From Betaproteobacteria bacterium (lineage in GTDB: Bacteria > Pseudomonadota > Gammaproteobacteria > Burkholderiales > SHXO01): a DNA stretch of 64,000 nucleotides. Positions 1 through 8,514 of the stretch are shown one piece after another. Under the pieces are notes generated by a model. It had not been told where the DNA came from. It saw only the letters and a program-made list of their open reading frames with translations, and did no database searches. The stretch lies in contig JANXRW010000031.1 in assembly GCA_025356655.1 (NCBI GenBank), forward strand, positions 37,445-101,444. Direction: 5' to 3'. Each line of letters starts with the position of its first letter. Position 1 is the stretch's first letter. The translations under genes were made by a program, and so were the position numbers.

Positions 1-1107
1 GAAAACCGGCGCCCCACTCACCCGCAGCCAGTGCTCGCCGCCCTCGGTGTCCCACAGTCGCAACTCCAGTCCGACGAAGGGCTCGTGGCGCGCCAGCGCC
101 AGCAAGTGCGCCGCGCGCTCGCCCTCGGAAGCCCACAGCACCGGCAGTTCCTGACGGCTGCGGCCGATTACAGAGGAGCGCATCCACCGGGAGAGGGTCG
201 CGCCTTCCCCCGCATGCCGGGTAAAGCGCAGGGACTCGTCCTGCTCCCAGGGCCACTCCCCCGAGAGTGCTGCGCCCGCATCCGAGCGGACCTCCCGGCC
301 GGACGTCACCCGAGGCGCGGGTCGCAGGGTCGCAACCCCACCGGCACCCACGGTGTGCTGTAGTGGCGAGAGGTTGAGCAGGACCTCGACGCGCCGCCCG
401 CCGCGGCCAAGCAGAATCGTCCGGTAGGACTCCAACTCCCGCCCGCCGGCGACCAGGCCGCTCAGGTAGGCGAATTCCCGAGCCCGGATCGATGCCGGCA
501 GCAGGTTCTGCAACGCTGAGCCTAGAACCTGTTCGCGGCGCCGTCCCAGCAGCCGCTGGGCCGCCGTGTCGAACCCGGTGATCGTCCCATCGGGAGCCCA
601 AGCGACGAGCGCGGCCGGCAGGTCGCGGATAGCGCCTTCTGCCTCTCTCAGCAGGGCGCAAAGTGCCAGGCGGCCCTCGAATCGGACCTCCCAGGTGCAC
701 AGGTGGACGACCCCGCGGGCACCGAAGCGCGTGACATAGGGCCAGGGGCCCTCCGGGAGCAGCACTGCCTGGCCGGCCAGGCGGGCCGCGCCCGCCGAGG
801 AGCGAGCGTCGGTCAGCTTGGGAACGTCCAGGCGCTGCAACTCCTCCCGGCTGTAGCCGAGGCGGTGCAGGAAGCCGTCGGTGGCGTCCAGGAAGCGCAG
901 GCTGGCGGAGCCGTCTGCCCCTTGGCTGCAGTCGCAGATGAAACCTTCGACGTCGCGCCGCTCCAACAGCCGAAGTACCTGCCGCAGCGGGTCCGGTGCA
1001 GCCAGCGGGGCCGCGGCACGTACGTCGCTCACACTCTCGGGTGGGGCCCTGTGGAGTGTGCTCGCGAGATCCAGCAAGTCGCTGATTTGTAGTTCGTCTG
1101 CCTGCAT
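1..1107 (-). CDS. Multi-PAS-domain sensory protein (3' end beyond window)
   Basis: An open minus-strand frame runs from an ATG at 1107 to the left edge without a stop, about 369 residues. Translation shows at least two, probably three, PAS-like segments. One contains APDGTITGFDTAAQRLLGR, about residues 165-185, the typical PAS opening strand and helix. A second at the window edge contains LELRLWDTEGGEHWLRVSG, the usual final PAS strands. The N-terminal 110 residues hold another weak PAS-like unit (FLHRLGYSREELQ). There is no signal peptide or membrane segment in the visible part, so it is probably cytoplasmic. The output domain (histidine kinase, GGDEF/EAL or other) lies outside the window, so its role is unknown. 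AGGT precedes the ATG as a modest ribosome site. Confidence 0.72.
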   Translation of the reverse strand, partial: MQADELQISDLLDLASTLHRAPPESVSDVRAAAPLAAPDPLRQVLRLLERRDVEGFICDCSQGADGSASLRFLDATDGFLHRLGYSREELQRLDVPKLTDARSSAGAARLAGQAVLLPEGPWPYVTRFGARGVVHLCTWEVRFEGRLALCALLREAEGAIRDLPAALVAWAPDGTITGFDTAAQRLLGRRREQVLGSALQNLLPASIRAREFAYLSGLVAGGRELESYRTILLGRGGRRVEVLLNLSPLQHTVGAGGVATLRPAPRVTSGREVRSDAGAALSGEWPWEQDESLRFTRHAGEGATLSRWMRSSVIGRSRQELPVLWASEGERAAHLLALARHEPFVGLELRLWDTEGGEHWLRVSGAPVF

Positions 1108-1480
1108 GGCTACCTGGCGTGGCGCCCTGGAGGTGTCCGTGCGCGCGGGCAGTCTCGAAGGCAGTTGAGTCGGGTCCTGATCCCTACCCGCTCCGTTAAC
1201 ATTACCACGCCGGAAAACCTAGCGGTAGTGTGATGTAGCGCATTGCTTATAAAGGGATAAAGTAGGTAAATCTAAAAATACCCAGATGCGTGATCGCTTC
1301 TGCCCGCACGGGATGATTGATGGGTGGCAGGCGGGTGTCTATTAGTTATACTGCACACCTTGCTAGGGGAGTTCCCCGCGGGCTTGCCACCCCAGTCGTT
1401 TCCAGTCCCGGGGACGACGCCGGAGGCATCGGCGCAGGCGATCGGCACCCCTGCGCCACCCAGAGGAGAAGATACCCGCC
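1108..1480. other. Intergenic region between divergent PAS sensor and aldolase genes
   Basis: This 373-base gap separates the divergent starts of the PAS sensor and the class II aldolase. Positions about 1195-1290 are clearly AT-rich relative to the surroundings and probably hold promoter elements for the minus-strand sensor. A TATACT hexamer at 1347-1352 could be a -10 box for the aldolase, but no well-spaced -35 box is visible. No RNA gene or repeat was recognised. Confidence 0.4.
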
Positions 1481-2242
1481 ATGAAGATGGAAATTATCCG
1501 GCCTGAGCCACCGCGGTTCGCTAGTTTCGAGGAGGAGCGCGTTCATATCAAGCAGCGCCTCGCAGCGGGTTTTCGGCTGTTCTCCAAGTTCGGGTTCGAT
1601 GAAGGTGTCGCCGGGCATATTACCGCGCGCGACCCCGTGCAACCGGATTGCTTTTGGGTCAATCCCTTTGCGATGCACTTCAGCCAGATCCGCGCCTCGG
1701 ATTTGTCGCTGGTGAGCCATAGCGGCGAGGTACTCGAGGGGCGGCCGGTGAACGCCGCCGCTTTCGCCATCCATTCACGCGTGCATGCGGCGCGCGCCGA
1801 CGTGGTCGCCGCCGCCCATGCGCACAGCCTGCACGGCAAGACCTGGTCCACCCTCGGACGCCCGCTCGACCCCCTGACCCAGGATGCCTGCGCTTTCTTC
1901 GACGACCACGCCGTCTATGAAGAATTCAACGGCGTCATCTACGACACCGAGGAAGGTGATCGACTGGCCGCGTGTCTGGGCGCGCGTAAGGCGGTGATCA
2001 TGCGCAACCACGGCAACCTCACCGTAGGTCAGACCGTGGACGAGGCCCTCTGGTGGTACATCACCATGGAGCGCTCCTGCCAAGCGCAATTGCTCGCCGA
2101 GGCCGCCGGGAAGCCTTGGGTCATCGATGAACGCAATGCGCGTCAGACCTTTGAGCAAATTGGCACACCCTATGCGGGGTGGCTCCAGTTCCAGCCCCTC
2201 TGGGACCGCATCGTGCGCGAGCAACCCGACCTCTTGTCCTGA
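1481..2242 (+). CDS. Class II aldolase/adducin family protein
   Basis: The 253-residue protein has the class II aldolase/adducin fold. AHAHSLHG near residues 110-117 supplies metal-binding histidines, and IMRNHGNLTVGQ near residue 175 carries the third. Members use a divalent metal for aldol cleavage or decarboxylation of phosphorylated sugars and related hydroxy-acids; the substrate here cannot be read from sequence. The start is supported by AGGAGAAG about 10 bases upstream. A second class II aldolase at 44850 is only distantly similar. It stands alone, 177 bases before the solute-binding/TonB cluster, so a functional link is uncertain. It is probably cytoplasmic, with no signal peptide. 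Confidence 0.88.
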   Translation: MKMEIIRPEPPRFASFEEERVHIKQRLAAGFRLFSKFGFDEGVAGHITARDPVQPDCFWVNPFAMHFSQIRASDLSLVSHSGEVLEGRPVNAAAFAIHSRVHAARADVVAAAHAHSLHGKTWSTLGRPLDPLTQDACAFFDDHAVYEEFNGVIYDTEEGDRLAACLGARKAVIMRNHGNLTVGQTVDEALWWYITMERSCQAQLLAEAAGKPWVIDERNARQTFEQIGTPYAGWLQFQPLWDRIVREQPDLLS

Positions 2243-2419
2243 GCCCCAACGGGGCCCTTCGGTGGCGCCAAGCGGCTGTGTTAGGCTCACGTCCGTGAAA
2301 AAGTTGTCGTAGCTCCGTTGGGTGATATCCACCGGTTTACAGGGCGAGCCGCGTGGCGGAGCTGCGTGCTCCGGCCACCCGCGCGCCGCCTGATCTGCTT
2401 CTCTGCCGCCAGGGGAATC

Positions 2420-3454
2420 ATGCTGAAAACGCTCTGGCGAGGCGCCCAAGGGGCCCTCGTCTGCGCCGGTTTGTTGTTCTGCGGGGCTGCCACCGGCGCC
2501 ACGCCGGCGCCTGCGCGCACCTTTGGCAAGGAAGTCGTGATCGGCCATCCGAGACCGCGTGTCGCCGAACTGGGCTATGCGGCGCCCGAGGTCTTCAACC
2601 CGGTGACGGACCGCATCTACCAGGGGGGCTTCCGCTATGGTGGCCCGCCCGTGGAGATTCCCGCCGAGGCACGATTTCTCACGGCGCTGGGCCGCGTGAA
2701 GATGATGAAACGTATCATCGCCTGCACCGACGCTTGGTATTTCCCCTTTTCCCAGACCGCCAAGAAAAGTGATCCCCCCGGTATCGACATCGAGATCCTG
2801 GCTTCGATCGCCAAGCACAACGGCTGGGAGTACTCCATCCTCTGGGCCAACACCGGCGTGTACCGTGGTGGCCTCAAGGGGGCCTTCCGACAGACCATCG
2901 ACAAGGGCTTCTGCGACCTGTTCCTGGGCCTGATCGAGACGGGTGACGACGATCACATGAGCAAGCACCAGATGGCCTTTACCCAGCCCTACCTCGGCGT
3001 GGGCTTCGTCCTGGTGAGTAAGGGTAAGGTGCCCAAGGTGAAGAGCCTGACCGAGCTTAAGGGCAAGGGCTTCAAGATCGGCGTTCCGGCCTACTCGCCC
3101 ATGCAGGACAACGCGAAGGAATTAGGCATCGAGGTGGAAACGTATTTCCAGAACAACCGGGTGATCGACGGGCTGCTGCGCGGCGAGGTCGATGCCGTCA
3201 TGGTCTGGGGGCCCTCCATTCCAGTGGCCAACCGGGACAAGAACGTGGAACTTGCCATGTCTGAAGGCTTCGTGCCGGCACCCGGTCAGCGCTTCAACGC
3301 CGCCTGGGGTGTCAAGCGCAAGGAGGACGGATTCCTCGAACTGCTGGATCAAGAACTGGCCGCCATGCGAGCGAGCGGGGAAATCCGGCGCATCGTCGAG
3401 AAGTATGGCGTTCCCTATTTCGACCCTTTCCCGGACGCACCCACCACCCAGTAG
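2420..3454 (+). CDS. Periplasmic solute-binding protein, family 3 type
   Basis: The 344-residue protein begins with a clear Sec signal peptide (hydrophobic ALVCAGLLFCGAATGA). The mature part has the family 3 solute-binding pattern: DAWYFPFSQ and GIDIEILASIAKHNGW in lobe 1, LKGKGFKIGVPAYS at the hinge, and GLLRGEVDAVMVWGP in lobe 2. I chose the ATG at 2420 over an in-frame ATG at 2318 because AGGGGA precedes it and the signal peptide follows at once. No ABC permease or ATPase is near. Instead exbB-exbD-tonB follows 59 bases later in the same direction. The overall pattern recalls solute-binding proteins found with quinoprotein dehydrogenases, but no dehydrogenase is visible, so the ligand is unknown. 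Confidence 0.8.
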   Translation: MLKTLWRGAQGALVCAGLLFCGAATGATPAPARTFGKEVVIGHPRPRVAELGYAAPEVFNPVTDRIYQGGFRYGGPPVEIPAEARFLTALGRVKMMKRIIACTDAWYFPFSQTAKKSDPPGIDIEILASIAKHNGWEYSILWANTGVYRGGLKGAFRQTIDKGFCDLFLGLIETGDDDHMSKHQMAFTQPYLGVGFVLVSKGKVPKVKSLTELKGKGFKIGVPAYSPMQDNAKELGIEVETYFQNNRVIDGLLRGEVDAVMVWGPSIPVANRDKNVELAMSEGFVPAPGQRFNAAWGVKRKEDGFLELLDQELAAMRASGEIRRIVEKYGVPYFDPFPDAPTTQ

Positions 3455-3513
3455 GCGTTCGTCTCCGCTTCACGTCCTGAACCGCAACGAGATAAAGAAG
3501 GAATGACCCGACC

Positions 3514-4146
3514 ATGTGGGAGACCATCCTCAACCTGAGCACCATGACCGCCGGCCTCGTCCCGCTGATGGTGGTGCTGTTCACTCTGGCCTTCGCCGTC
3601 ATCATCGAGCGCCTGTACTTCTTTCACAAGGTGCTCTCCCAGGGGGAGGCCATGGAGCGCGAGTTGAAACGTGCCCGTCGCGCTGACGCGGACGAGTTGC
3701 GCAAGGTGCAAGGGGCCTACGCGGGGGCGCTCCAGGCGGGCTTGGTGGCGACGGCGTTGGAGTGCGACAGCGGCGACGCGCAAGAGATGGAGCGGCATAT
3801 CGACGAGGTGATCCTGGAACTGGCGCCCACCATGGACCAGCACCTCTGGGTGCTGGACACCGCGGTCACCCTGGGCCCGCTCATGGGCCTGTTGGGCACC
3901 ATCCTGGGCATGATCAAGACCTTCAACGTGCTGGGCAGTCACGGCGTGGGTGGCGGTGCCCAAGCAGTCACCGGTGGGATCGGCGAGGCTCTGGTGGCCA
4001 CCGGGCTGGGCCTGTTCATCGCCATCACCGGCTTGATCTTTCTTAACTACTTCAACAAGCGCGTGCGCCTCGGCCTCCACCAGATGGAGTTGATCAAGCT
4101 GACGCTGGTCAACCGGTTGCATGCCAACCCGCGGGCCCAGCCGTGA
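3514..4146 (+). CDS. exbB: MotA/TolQ/ExbB proton channel family protein
   Basis: The 210-residue inner-membrane protein has three hydrophobic segments: about residues 12-33, then a pair around 115-135 and 155-178. The pair contains the ExbB/TolQ signature LGPLMGLLGTILGMIKTF and a Gly/Ala-rich EALVATGLGLFIAITGL helix. ExbB pentamers form the channel with ExbD that converts proton motive force into TonB movement. AAGGA lies upstream of the ATG. Its stop overlaps the GTG start of exbD by 4 bases (GTGA), indicating translational coupling. TolQ is less likely because tonB, not tolA, follows. Confidence 0.9.
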   Translation: MWETILNLSTMTAGLVPLMVVLFTLAFAVIIERLYFFHKVLSQGEAMERELKRARRADADELRKVQGAYAGALQAGLVATALECDSGDAQEMERHIDEVILELAPTMDQHLWVLDTAVTLGPLMGLLGTILGMIKTFNVLGSHGVGGGAQAVTGGIGEALVATGLGLFIAITGLIFLNYFNKRVRLGLHQMELIKLTLVNRLHANPRAQP

Positions 4147-4583
4147 GCACCCGTGCCACGCGCTACTTCGAAGCGGACCGCGCCCGCATCGAAGTGATCC
4201 CGATGATCGACATCATGATGTTCCTGCTGGTGTTCTTCATTATGATCTCCGTCGATACCATCGCCGGCAGCGGTGTCGCGCTGGACCTGCCGTCGTCCAA
4301 GACGCCGCAGGCGCTCAAAGACACACAGATCACCATCGGCGTGCAGAAAGACGGGGGCACCTTTATCCAGGGCAAACCCGTGAAGCCCGAGGAACTCAGC
4401 GCCAGGCTCAAGGCCGCAAAGGCCAAGGGCAAAGTGGACGTGGTCATCGCTGGCGACAAGGAGGTGGCCCTGCAGAAGTTGCTCCAGGTGATGGATCTGG
4501 TGCGTGCGGAGGGCATCAGCTCGGTGGGAATTGCCGCCTCCAGGGCGCAAACCGCCGGCGATGGAGCGAAGCCGGCTAAATGA
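4143..4583 (+). CDS. exbD: Biopolymer transport protein ExbD/TolR family
   Basis: The 146-residue protein has a short cytoplasmic N-terminus, then IEVIPMIDIMMFLLVFFIM, a single membrane helix with the conserved Asp of ExbD/TolR (MIDIM). A periplasmic domain follows (about residues 50-146). ExbD dimers sit in the ExbB pentamer and use the membrane Asp for proton-driven energy transduction to TonB. Its GTG start overlaps exbB by 4 bases, and its stop overlaps the tonB ATG by 4 bases (ATGA). Confidence 0.9.
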   Translation: MSTRATRYFEADRARIEVIPMIDIMMFLLVFFIMISVDTIAGSGVALDLPSSKTPQALKDTQITIGVQKDGGTFIQGKPVKPEELSARLKAAKAKGKVDVVIAGDKEVALQKLLQVMDLVRAEGISSVGIAASRAQTAGDGAKPAK

Positions 4584-5266
4584 CCACCCCCGAGAGCGCT
4601 TCCTCTCCCGTGGCCGGGGAGGTCGGCAACCGGTTGTTATCCCTGCGCCGTGCGCTGCTGATCGCCCTGGGCATCGAGTTGGCCGTGGCCGCTGGCGTAC
4701 TGCTGCGCCTACCGTCCCTGTTTCCGCCGCCCGAACCGGAGCCCATGCGGGTGGAGCTCCTGAAGATGCCGGAGCCCACCCAGGCGCCGCCGGCCCCCCG
4801 GCCGCCCCCGCCTCCCCCGAAGAAGGTACCTCCCAAGCCACAGGAGCTCGCGCCCCCGCCACCGGAGAGGGCTTCGCTGCCCGAGCCCGTACCCGAACCA
4901 CCGCCACCGCCTGCGCCGCCGCCGCCACCCAAGGAGGAGCCGCCGCAGGAGCAGCCACAACCCCCCGGTCCATTGAAGAAGGTGGCCGTGCACTATCCGA
5001 AGGACCTCCTGTCGCAGGGGATCGAGGGCAGGGTACTGGTGCGGCTAACGGTGAGCCCCACGGGGAAGGTGCTGCAGGTGAAGATCCTGGAGACCTTCCC
5101 CGACGGACTGTTCGACTACGCCGTGGAGTTGGCTACTAAGCAGTACATCTTTCCGCCGCCGGGCGAGTCGGGCGGTGAACACGACGAGGAAGTGATCTTC
5201 CGGATCGAGGCCGACGGCGCGGGCGAGGTGCAGGTGTCGCCCGGGCAGACTATTCCTAAGAAGTGA
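4580..5266 (+). CDS. tonB: TonB family energy transducer
   Basis: The 228-residue protein has the TonB layout: a cytoplasmic start, a membrane anchor at about residues 25-45, a long proline-rich spacer at about 55-130 (runs of PPPPPP and PKEEPPQEQPQPP), and a C-terminal TonB domain at about 135-222 with YPKDLLSQGIEGRVLVRLTV and PDGLFDYAVELATKQYIFPPP. It carries energy from ExbBD to outer-membrane TonB-dependent receptors. No receptor gene is in the window, so the transported substrate is unknown. The C-terminal YxFxP motif is present. The start overlaps exbD by 4 bases. Confidence 0.9.
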   Translation: MTTPESASSPVAGEVGNRLLSLRRALLIALGIELAVAAGVLLRLPSLFPPPEPEPMRVELLKMPEPTQAPPAPRPPPPPPKKVPPKPQELAPPPPERASLPEPVPEPPPPPAPPPPPKEEPPQEQPQPPGPLKKVAVHYPKDLLSQGIEGRVLVRLTVSPTGKVLQVKILETFPDGLFDYAVELATKQYIFPPPGESGGEHDEEVIFRIEADGAGEVQVSPGQTIPKK

Positions 5267-5317
5267 CCTCCCCCCCCCGGGGCCGCAAGCCTTGGGGGAC
5301 GCGGCGGTTGGCAGGCC

Positions 5318-5755
5318 TTAGCTGCGGCGCAGGCTGTCGCGGATCTCGCGCAGCAGGACGATATCCTCGGGCGTGGCCACCGGGGCGGGAGCCGGCGCCG
5401 GCGGTTCGGCCTTCTTCATCCGGTTCATCTGCCTGACCATCAGGAAGATCACCAGCGCCAGCAGGACGAAGTTCACCGCGACCGTGATGAAGCTACCGTA
5501 GGCCAGTACGACTCCGCCAGCCTTGCGGATTGCGTCCACCGTCTGCGCCGCCGGCGGCGTATTGGGATCCTTGAGCACGGCAAAAAGATTACCGAAATCC
5601 AGGTTGCCAACCAACCGGCCGAGGATCGGCATTACGATGTCGCCCACTAGGGAGTCGACGATTTTTCCGAATCCCCCGCCAATGATGACGCCGACGGCCA
5701 AGTCGACGACATTGCCTTTCATGGCGAATTCCCTGAATTCCGAGGTAAAGCTCAT
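5318..5755 (-). CDS. mscL: Large-conductance mechanosensitive channel MscL
   Basis: The 145-residue protein is full length for MscL. It opens with [31 protein letters not shown], the amphipathic N-terminal helix and the Gly-rich TM1 that lines the pore. A periplasmic loop and TM2 ([22 protein letters not shown]) follow, then the charged C-terminal helix ([12 protein letters not shown]). The homopentamer opens under membrane tension and protects against hypo-osmotic shock. AGGGAG sits just upstream of the ATG. It is convergent with tonB and stands alone. Confidence 0.97.
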   Translation of the reverse strand: MSFTSEFREFAMKGNVVDLAVGVIIGGGFGKIVDSLVGDIVMPILGRLVGNLDFGNLFAVLKDPNTPPAAQTVDAIRKAGGVVLAYGSFITVAVNFVLLALVIFLMVRQMNRMKKAEPPAPAPAPVATPEDIVLLREIRDSLRRS

Positions 5756-5996
5756 GGGTGTCTCCCTGGGAGCAGCAGGTAGGTTGTGTCGTCGCCCCGG
5801 GCTCCCACTGTCCGGTGCCGATTGGGGCCGTATGCTATGTGATCAGCGGCGGGGCCGCAACAGCCGCTCGCCACTGCCGGGCGAAACCAAGCGCCGCAAT
5901 ATCCGGGGCCTGCAACGAAGGGGCACACTCGCGGGTGAGCCTCTCGGGAGGGCGGCGCGAGTACCGCTCAGACCCCTAAGAGGAGAACGACAACCC

Positions 5997-7103
5997 TCAG
6001 CGCGGTCGCGGCTTTACCGCCGCCCGGGGCGGAAAGCCCAGCAGTGCCTTCGCTGAGTCATCGGGAAGGCGCTTCACCCCGGTCTGGTCGATGACCCAGC
6101 GGTCCATGAACTGCCCTGGTCGCAGTAGTTCGATGCCCTGCTCTTCCAAAAACACTTCCAACTCCGGATCGGAGAAGCGCCAGGGCATGCCAGCCCGGAA
6201 GGGTTCGAAAAGCCCGTCCCAGTGAATGGGCAGGTAGGCCCGCGGCCGGATCACCGGCACCACTTGGCGCGCCACGGCGGCGCCACCGGTGCCAATCCAC
6301 AGGTCCACCCGGTCGAGGCCCGCTTCCCGCAAGGCATGCTCCAGGTTGACGATGGGGGCGCCGTAGTCGATGTCATCGAGCACGATGGGTGAGTCGAGGT
6401 CCACTGCACTGGCAGAGTTCTGGTAGAACCAGGCGTAGCGCCCCCGCGGGCCATCCACGACGAAGAGGAACCCTCGGTTGCCCCCGCCGTTGGGGAAGTC
6501 CTCTGCCACGCCAGCGCGCAGGGCGCCCGCAGCGTCCGGCACGGGCGGGGCTGAGAGTTCGCGTGGCGTATGCTGTTCGGGGTTGATGGCAGGGTCGCCG
6601 CTGTGGTTCCAGCGCACCACGCGCAGGCTGATCCCCGGCGCAAGAACCAGGGCTTCCCCACCCCAGAGCGCCCGGCAGGCAGAGGCCGGCACGCGGTCCG
6701 CCTGCACCTCCAGACAGGTGCTCTGCGGACCCAGAATGGGTGCGCCAGTGAGATGCCACCAAGTGGACGTATCGAAGGCGTGGTCCCAGTGGCTGTGGCC
6801 CGTGAGCAGCAAGTTCACCCGTTCTGGGCCGCCGAGGCTTTCCAGGACGGCGCGTACCTGCGCCACCTCGGGTTTGTGCGCGTGCTGGGTCCAGGCGAGA
6901 CCGCCTCCTCCGCCGAAGAACTCCCCCTCCGGGATGCGGCTGAAGTAGCCGTCGGTGAGGATGCCCAGGGCGCCAGCCTGGTAGTGCATGTTCGCCATGG
7001 ACATCCAGGTGATCTCTACCTGCGCGGGCCCGTCTCCTGCTGCTGCGGCGCCCGCGGCTACGCCGAGGATGAGGGTAACTCCCCAATGCAGAAGGTATCT
7101 CAT
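5997..7103 (-). CDS. Exported MBL-fold metallohydrolase
   Basis: The 368-residue protein starts with a signal peptide (LLHWGVTLILGVAAGAAAAG), so it is probably periplasmic. LLLTGHSHWDHAFD, near residues 97-110, is the HxHxDH metal site of metallo-beta-lactamase-fold enzymes. YLPIHWDGLF supplies a late histidine. The substrate is not evident; the long insert between the metal sites is unlike true beta-lactamases. The ATG at 7103 overlaps the stop of the upstream M20 peptidase by 4 bases. An in-frame ATG at 7295 would lie deep inside that gene and lacks a signal peptide, so it was rejected. Confidence 0.85.
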   Translation of the reverse strand: MRYLLHWGVTLILGVAAGAAAAGDGPAQVEITWMSMANMHYQAGALGILTDGYFSRIPEGEFFGGGGGLAWTQHAHKPEVAQVRAVLESLGGPERVNLLLTGHSHWDHAFDTSTWWHLTGAPILGPQSTCLEVQADRVPASACRALWGGEALVLAPGISLRVVRWNHSGDPAINPEQHTPRELSAPPVPDAAGALRAGVAEDFPNGGGNRGFLFVVDGPRGRYAWFYQNSASAVDLDSPIVLDDIDYGAPIVNLEHALREAGLDRVDLWIGTGGAAVARQVVPVIRPRAYLPIHWDGLFEPFRAGMPWRFSDPELEVFLEEQGIELLRPGQFMDRWVIDQTGVKRLPDDSAKALLGFPPRAAVKPRPR

Positions 7104-8434
7104 GAGCGGGGCGCCACGCCGCACCAACGCGCCAGGAAAACTGCCAACACCTGGGCCACCTCCACCGTGCTGTTCAAATCCACCCATTCGTCTATACCGT
7201 GAATGTGGCCGGCTTCCGGTCCGTAGCAGGCCGCGGGCGTGTCGCCGTAAAGCCGTAGGATACGCGCATCGGTGGTGGCGGTGCTGGCCAGCCACTGTGC
7301 AGGCTCACCGAGCACCGCCTCGTGGGAGGCCGCTAGGGCTTGGAGCAGGGGCTCGCCACGGTCCGCCACGAAGCCCTGAGCGGCTAGGCCGCGGTTGATG
7401 AGGCGTAGCCCCCCCGGGTCCAGGCCGGCAACAGCCGCCCGGGTGGACTCCAACGCCGCCTCCACCTGCGAGCGTGCCTGTGCCGGGCTCATCCCGGGCG
7501 GGATTCCGAAGCGCAGTTCCATCCGACAGCGCGTAGGCACCGAGGAGGGCCACTCGCCGCCTTGGATACAGCCCAGGTTGAAGTTAATGGGGTGTGCGTG
7601 GTCCGCGAAGGCGGGAAGCGCCCGCGCGAGCCGGTTCCACTCTGCCTCCAGGGGCCGCAGCCCCTGGTACAGGGCAAAGGCGGCCTCGATGGCGTTCACC
7701 CCGCTGGCGGTGTCGAGCACGTGAGCGGGGCGTCCGGTCACGTCGACGGTGAGCCAGAGCACGCCCACTTGGGCCTCCAGGATGCGGCGCCCAAAGGGCT
7801 CCGGGATGATGGCCGCATCCGCCCGGTAGCCGCGCTGCAGACAGGCCAGGGCGCCGTTGCCGGTGCACTCCTCTTCCACCACCGATTGCAGGAACACGGC
7901 GCCTGCGGGCTGTAGCCCGAGTGCGGAGAAGGCGCGAAAGGCGATGAGGGATGCGGCGATACCCGCTTTCATGTCACCTGCGCCACGGCCGTAGAGACGT
8001 CCCTGCGCCACACGGGGTTCAAAGGGCGCGGTGGTCCACAATTCCGTGGGGCCAGTGGGAACCACGTCGATGTGGCCGTTCAAGATGAGTGAGCGCTTGC
8101 CTGGCGCGGCCGCCGGATGGATCGCTACCAGATTGTCGTGGCCGGCCCAGTGACCCACGCAGGGGGAATACCCCGGCAGGTGCCGGATGGCCGCGTCATT
8201 GACGGGGAAGCGGTCCACCTGCAGGCCTTGGCCACGGAACCAGCCCTCGAGGAAGTCCTGGGCAGCCTGCTCCTGCCCCAGCAAACTCGGAAAACTCACC
8301 AGCGTCTGGGTCAGCGCCACCAGGTCATCTCGCGCCTCAGCGACCGAGCGCAGCAACTCGGCTTCCAGTCCGCGATCCACGGCGGGGGCAGGGGGCAGGA
8401 CGGGCATGGGCAAACTCCCGGGCAGACTTGGCAA
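7100..8434 (-). CDS. M20 family metallopeptidase (ArgE/DapE/carboxypeptidase type)
   Basis: The 444-residue cytoplasmic protein shows the M20 di-metal pattern: NGHIDVVP with His121 and Asp123, GRGAGDMKAG with the bridging Asp154, and VVEEECTGNG with the catalytic and metal Glu residues near 187-189. A late metal histidine is in AGHIHGIDEW. A dimerisation (lid) domain lies at about residues 210-330. The family removes acyl or amino-acid groups from N-acyl amino acids or dipeptides. ArgE-type deacylase is the common annotation, but the substrate cannot be fixed. It is co-transcribed with the MBL-fold gene (4-base overlap). Its start is divergent from, and very close to, the Do-like protease start. 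Confidence 0.88.
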   Translation of the reverse strand: MPSLPGSLPMPVLPPAPAVDRGLEAELLRSVAEARDDLVALTQTLVSFPSLLGQEQAAQDFLEGWFRGQGLQVDRFPVNDAAIRHLPGYSPCVGHWAGHDNLVAIHPAAAPGKRSLILNGHIDVVPTGPTELWTTAPFEPRVAQGRLYGRGAGDMKAGIAASLIAFRAFSALGLQPAGAVFLQSVVEEECTGNGALACLQRGYRADAAIIPEPFGRRILEAQVGVLWLTVDVTGRPAHVLDTASGVNAIEAAFALYQGLRPLEAEWNRLARALPAFADHAHPINFNLGCIQGGEWPSSVPTRCRMELRFGIPPGMSPAQARSQVEAALESTRAAVAGLDPGGLRLINRGLAAQGFVADRGEPLLQALAASHEAVLGEPAQWLASTATTDARILRLYGDTPAACYGPEAGHIHGIDEWVDLNSTVEVAQVLAVFLARWCGVAPRS

Positions 8435-8514
8435 TTCCCGTCGAGAATAGCAGAATGCCGGCCGCGTCCGCGTGTGCGGTTAGAGCCCGGCGCATCCACA
8501 TCGAGGAGTCCGTC

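Noticed and set aside
31..363. 110-residue plus-strand open frame at the left edge
   Set aside because: It is antisense to the PAS-domain gene, which reads cleanly on the minus strand.
1775..2968. 397-residue minus-strand open frame
   Set aside because: It is antisense to the class II aldolase and the solute-binding protein.
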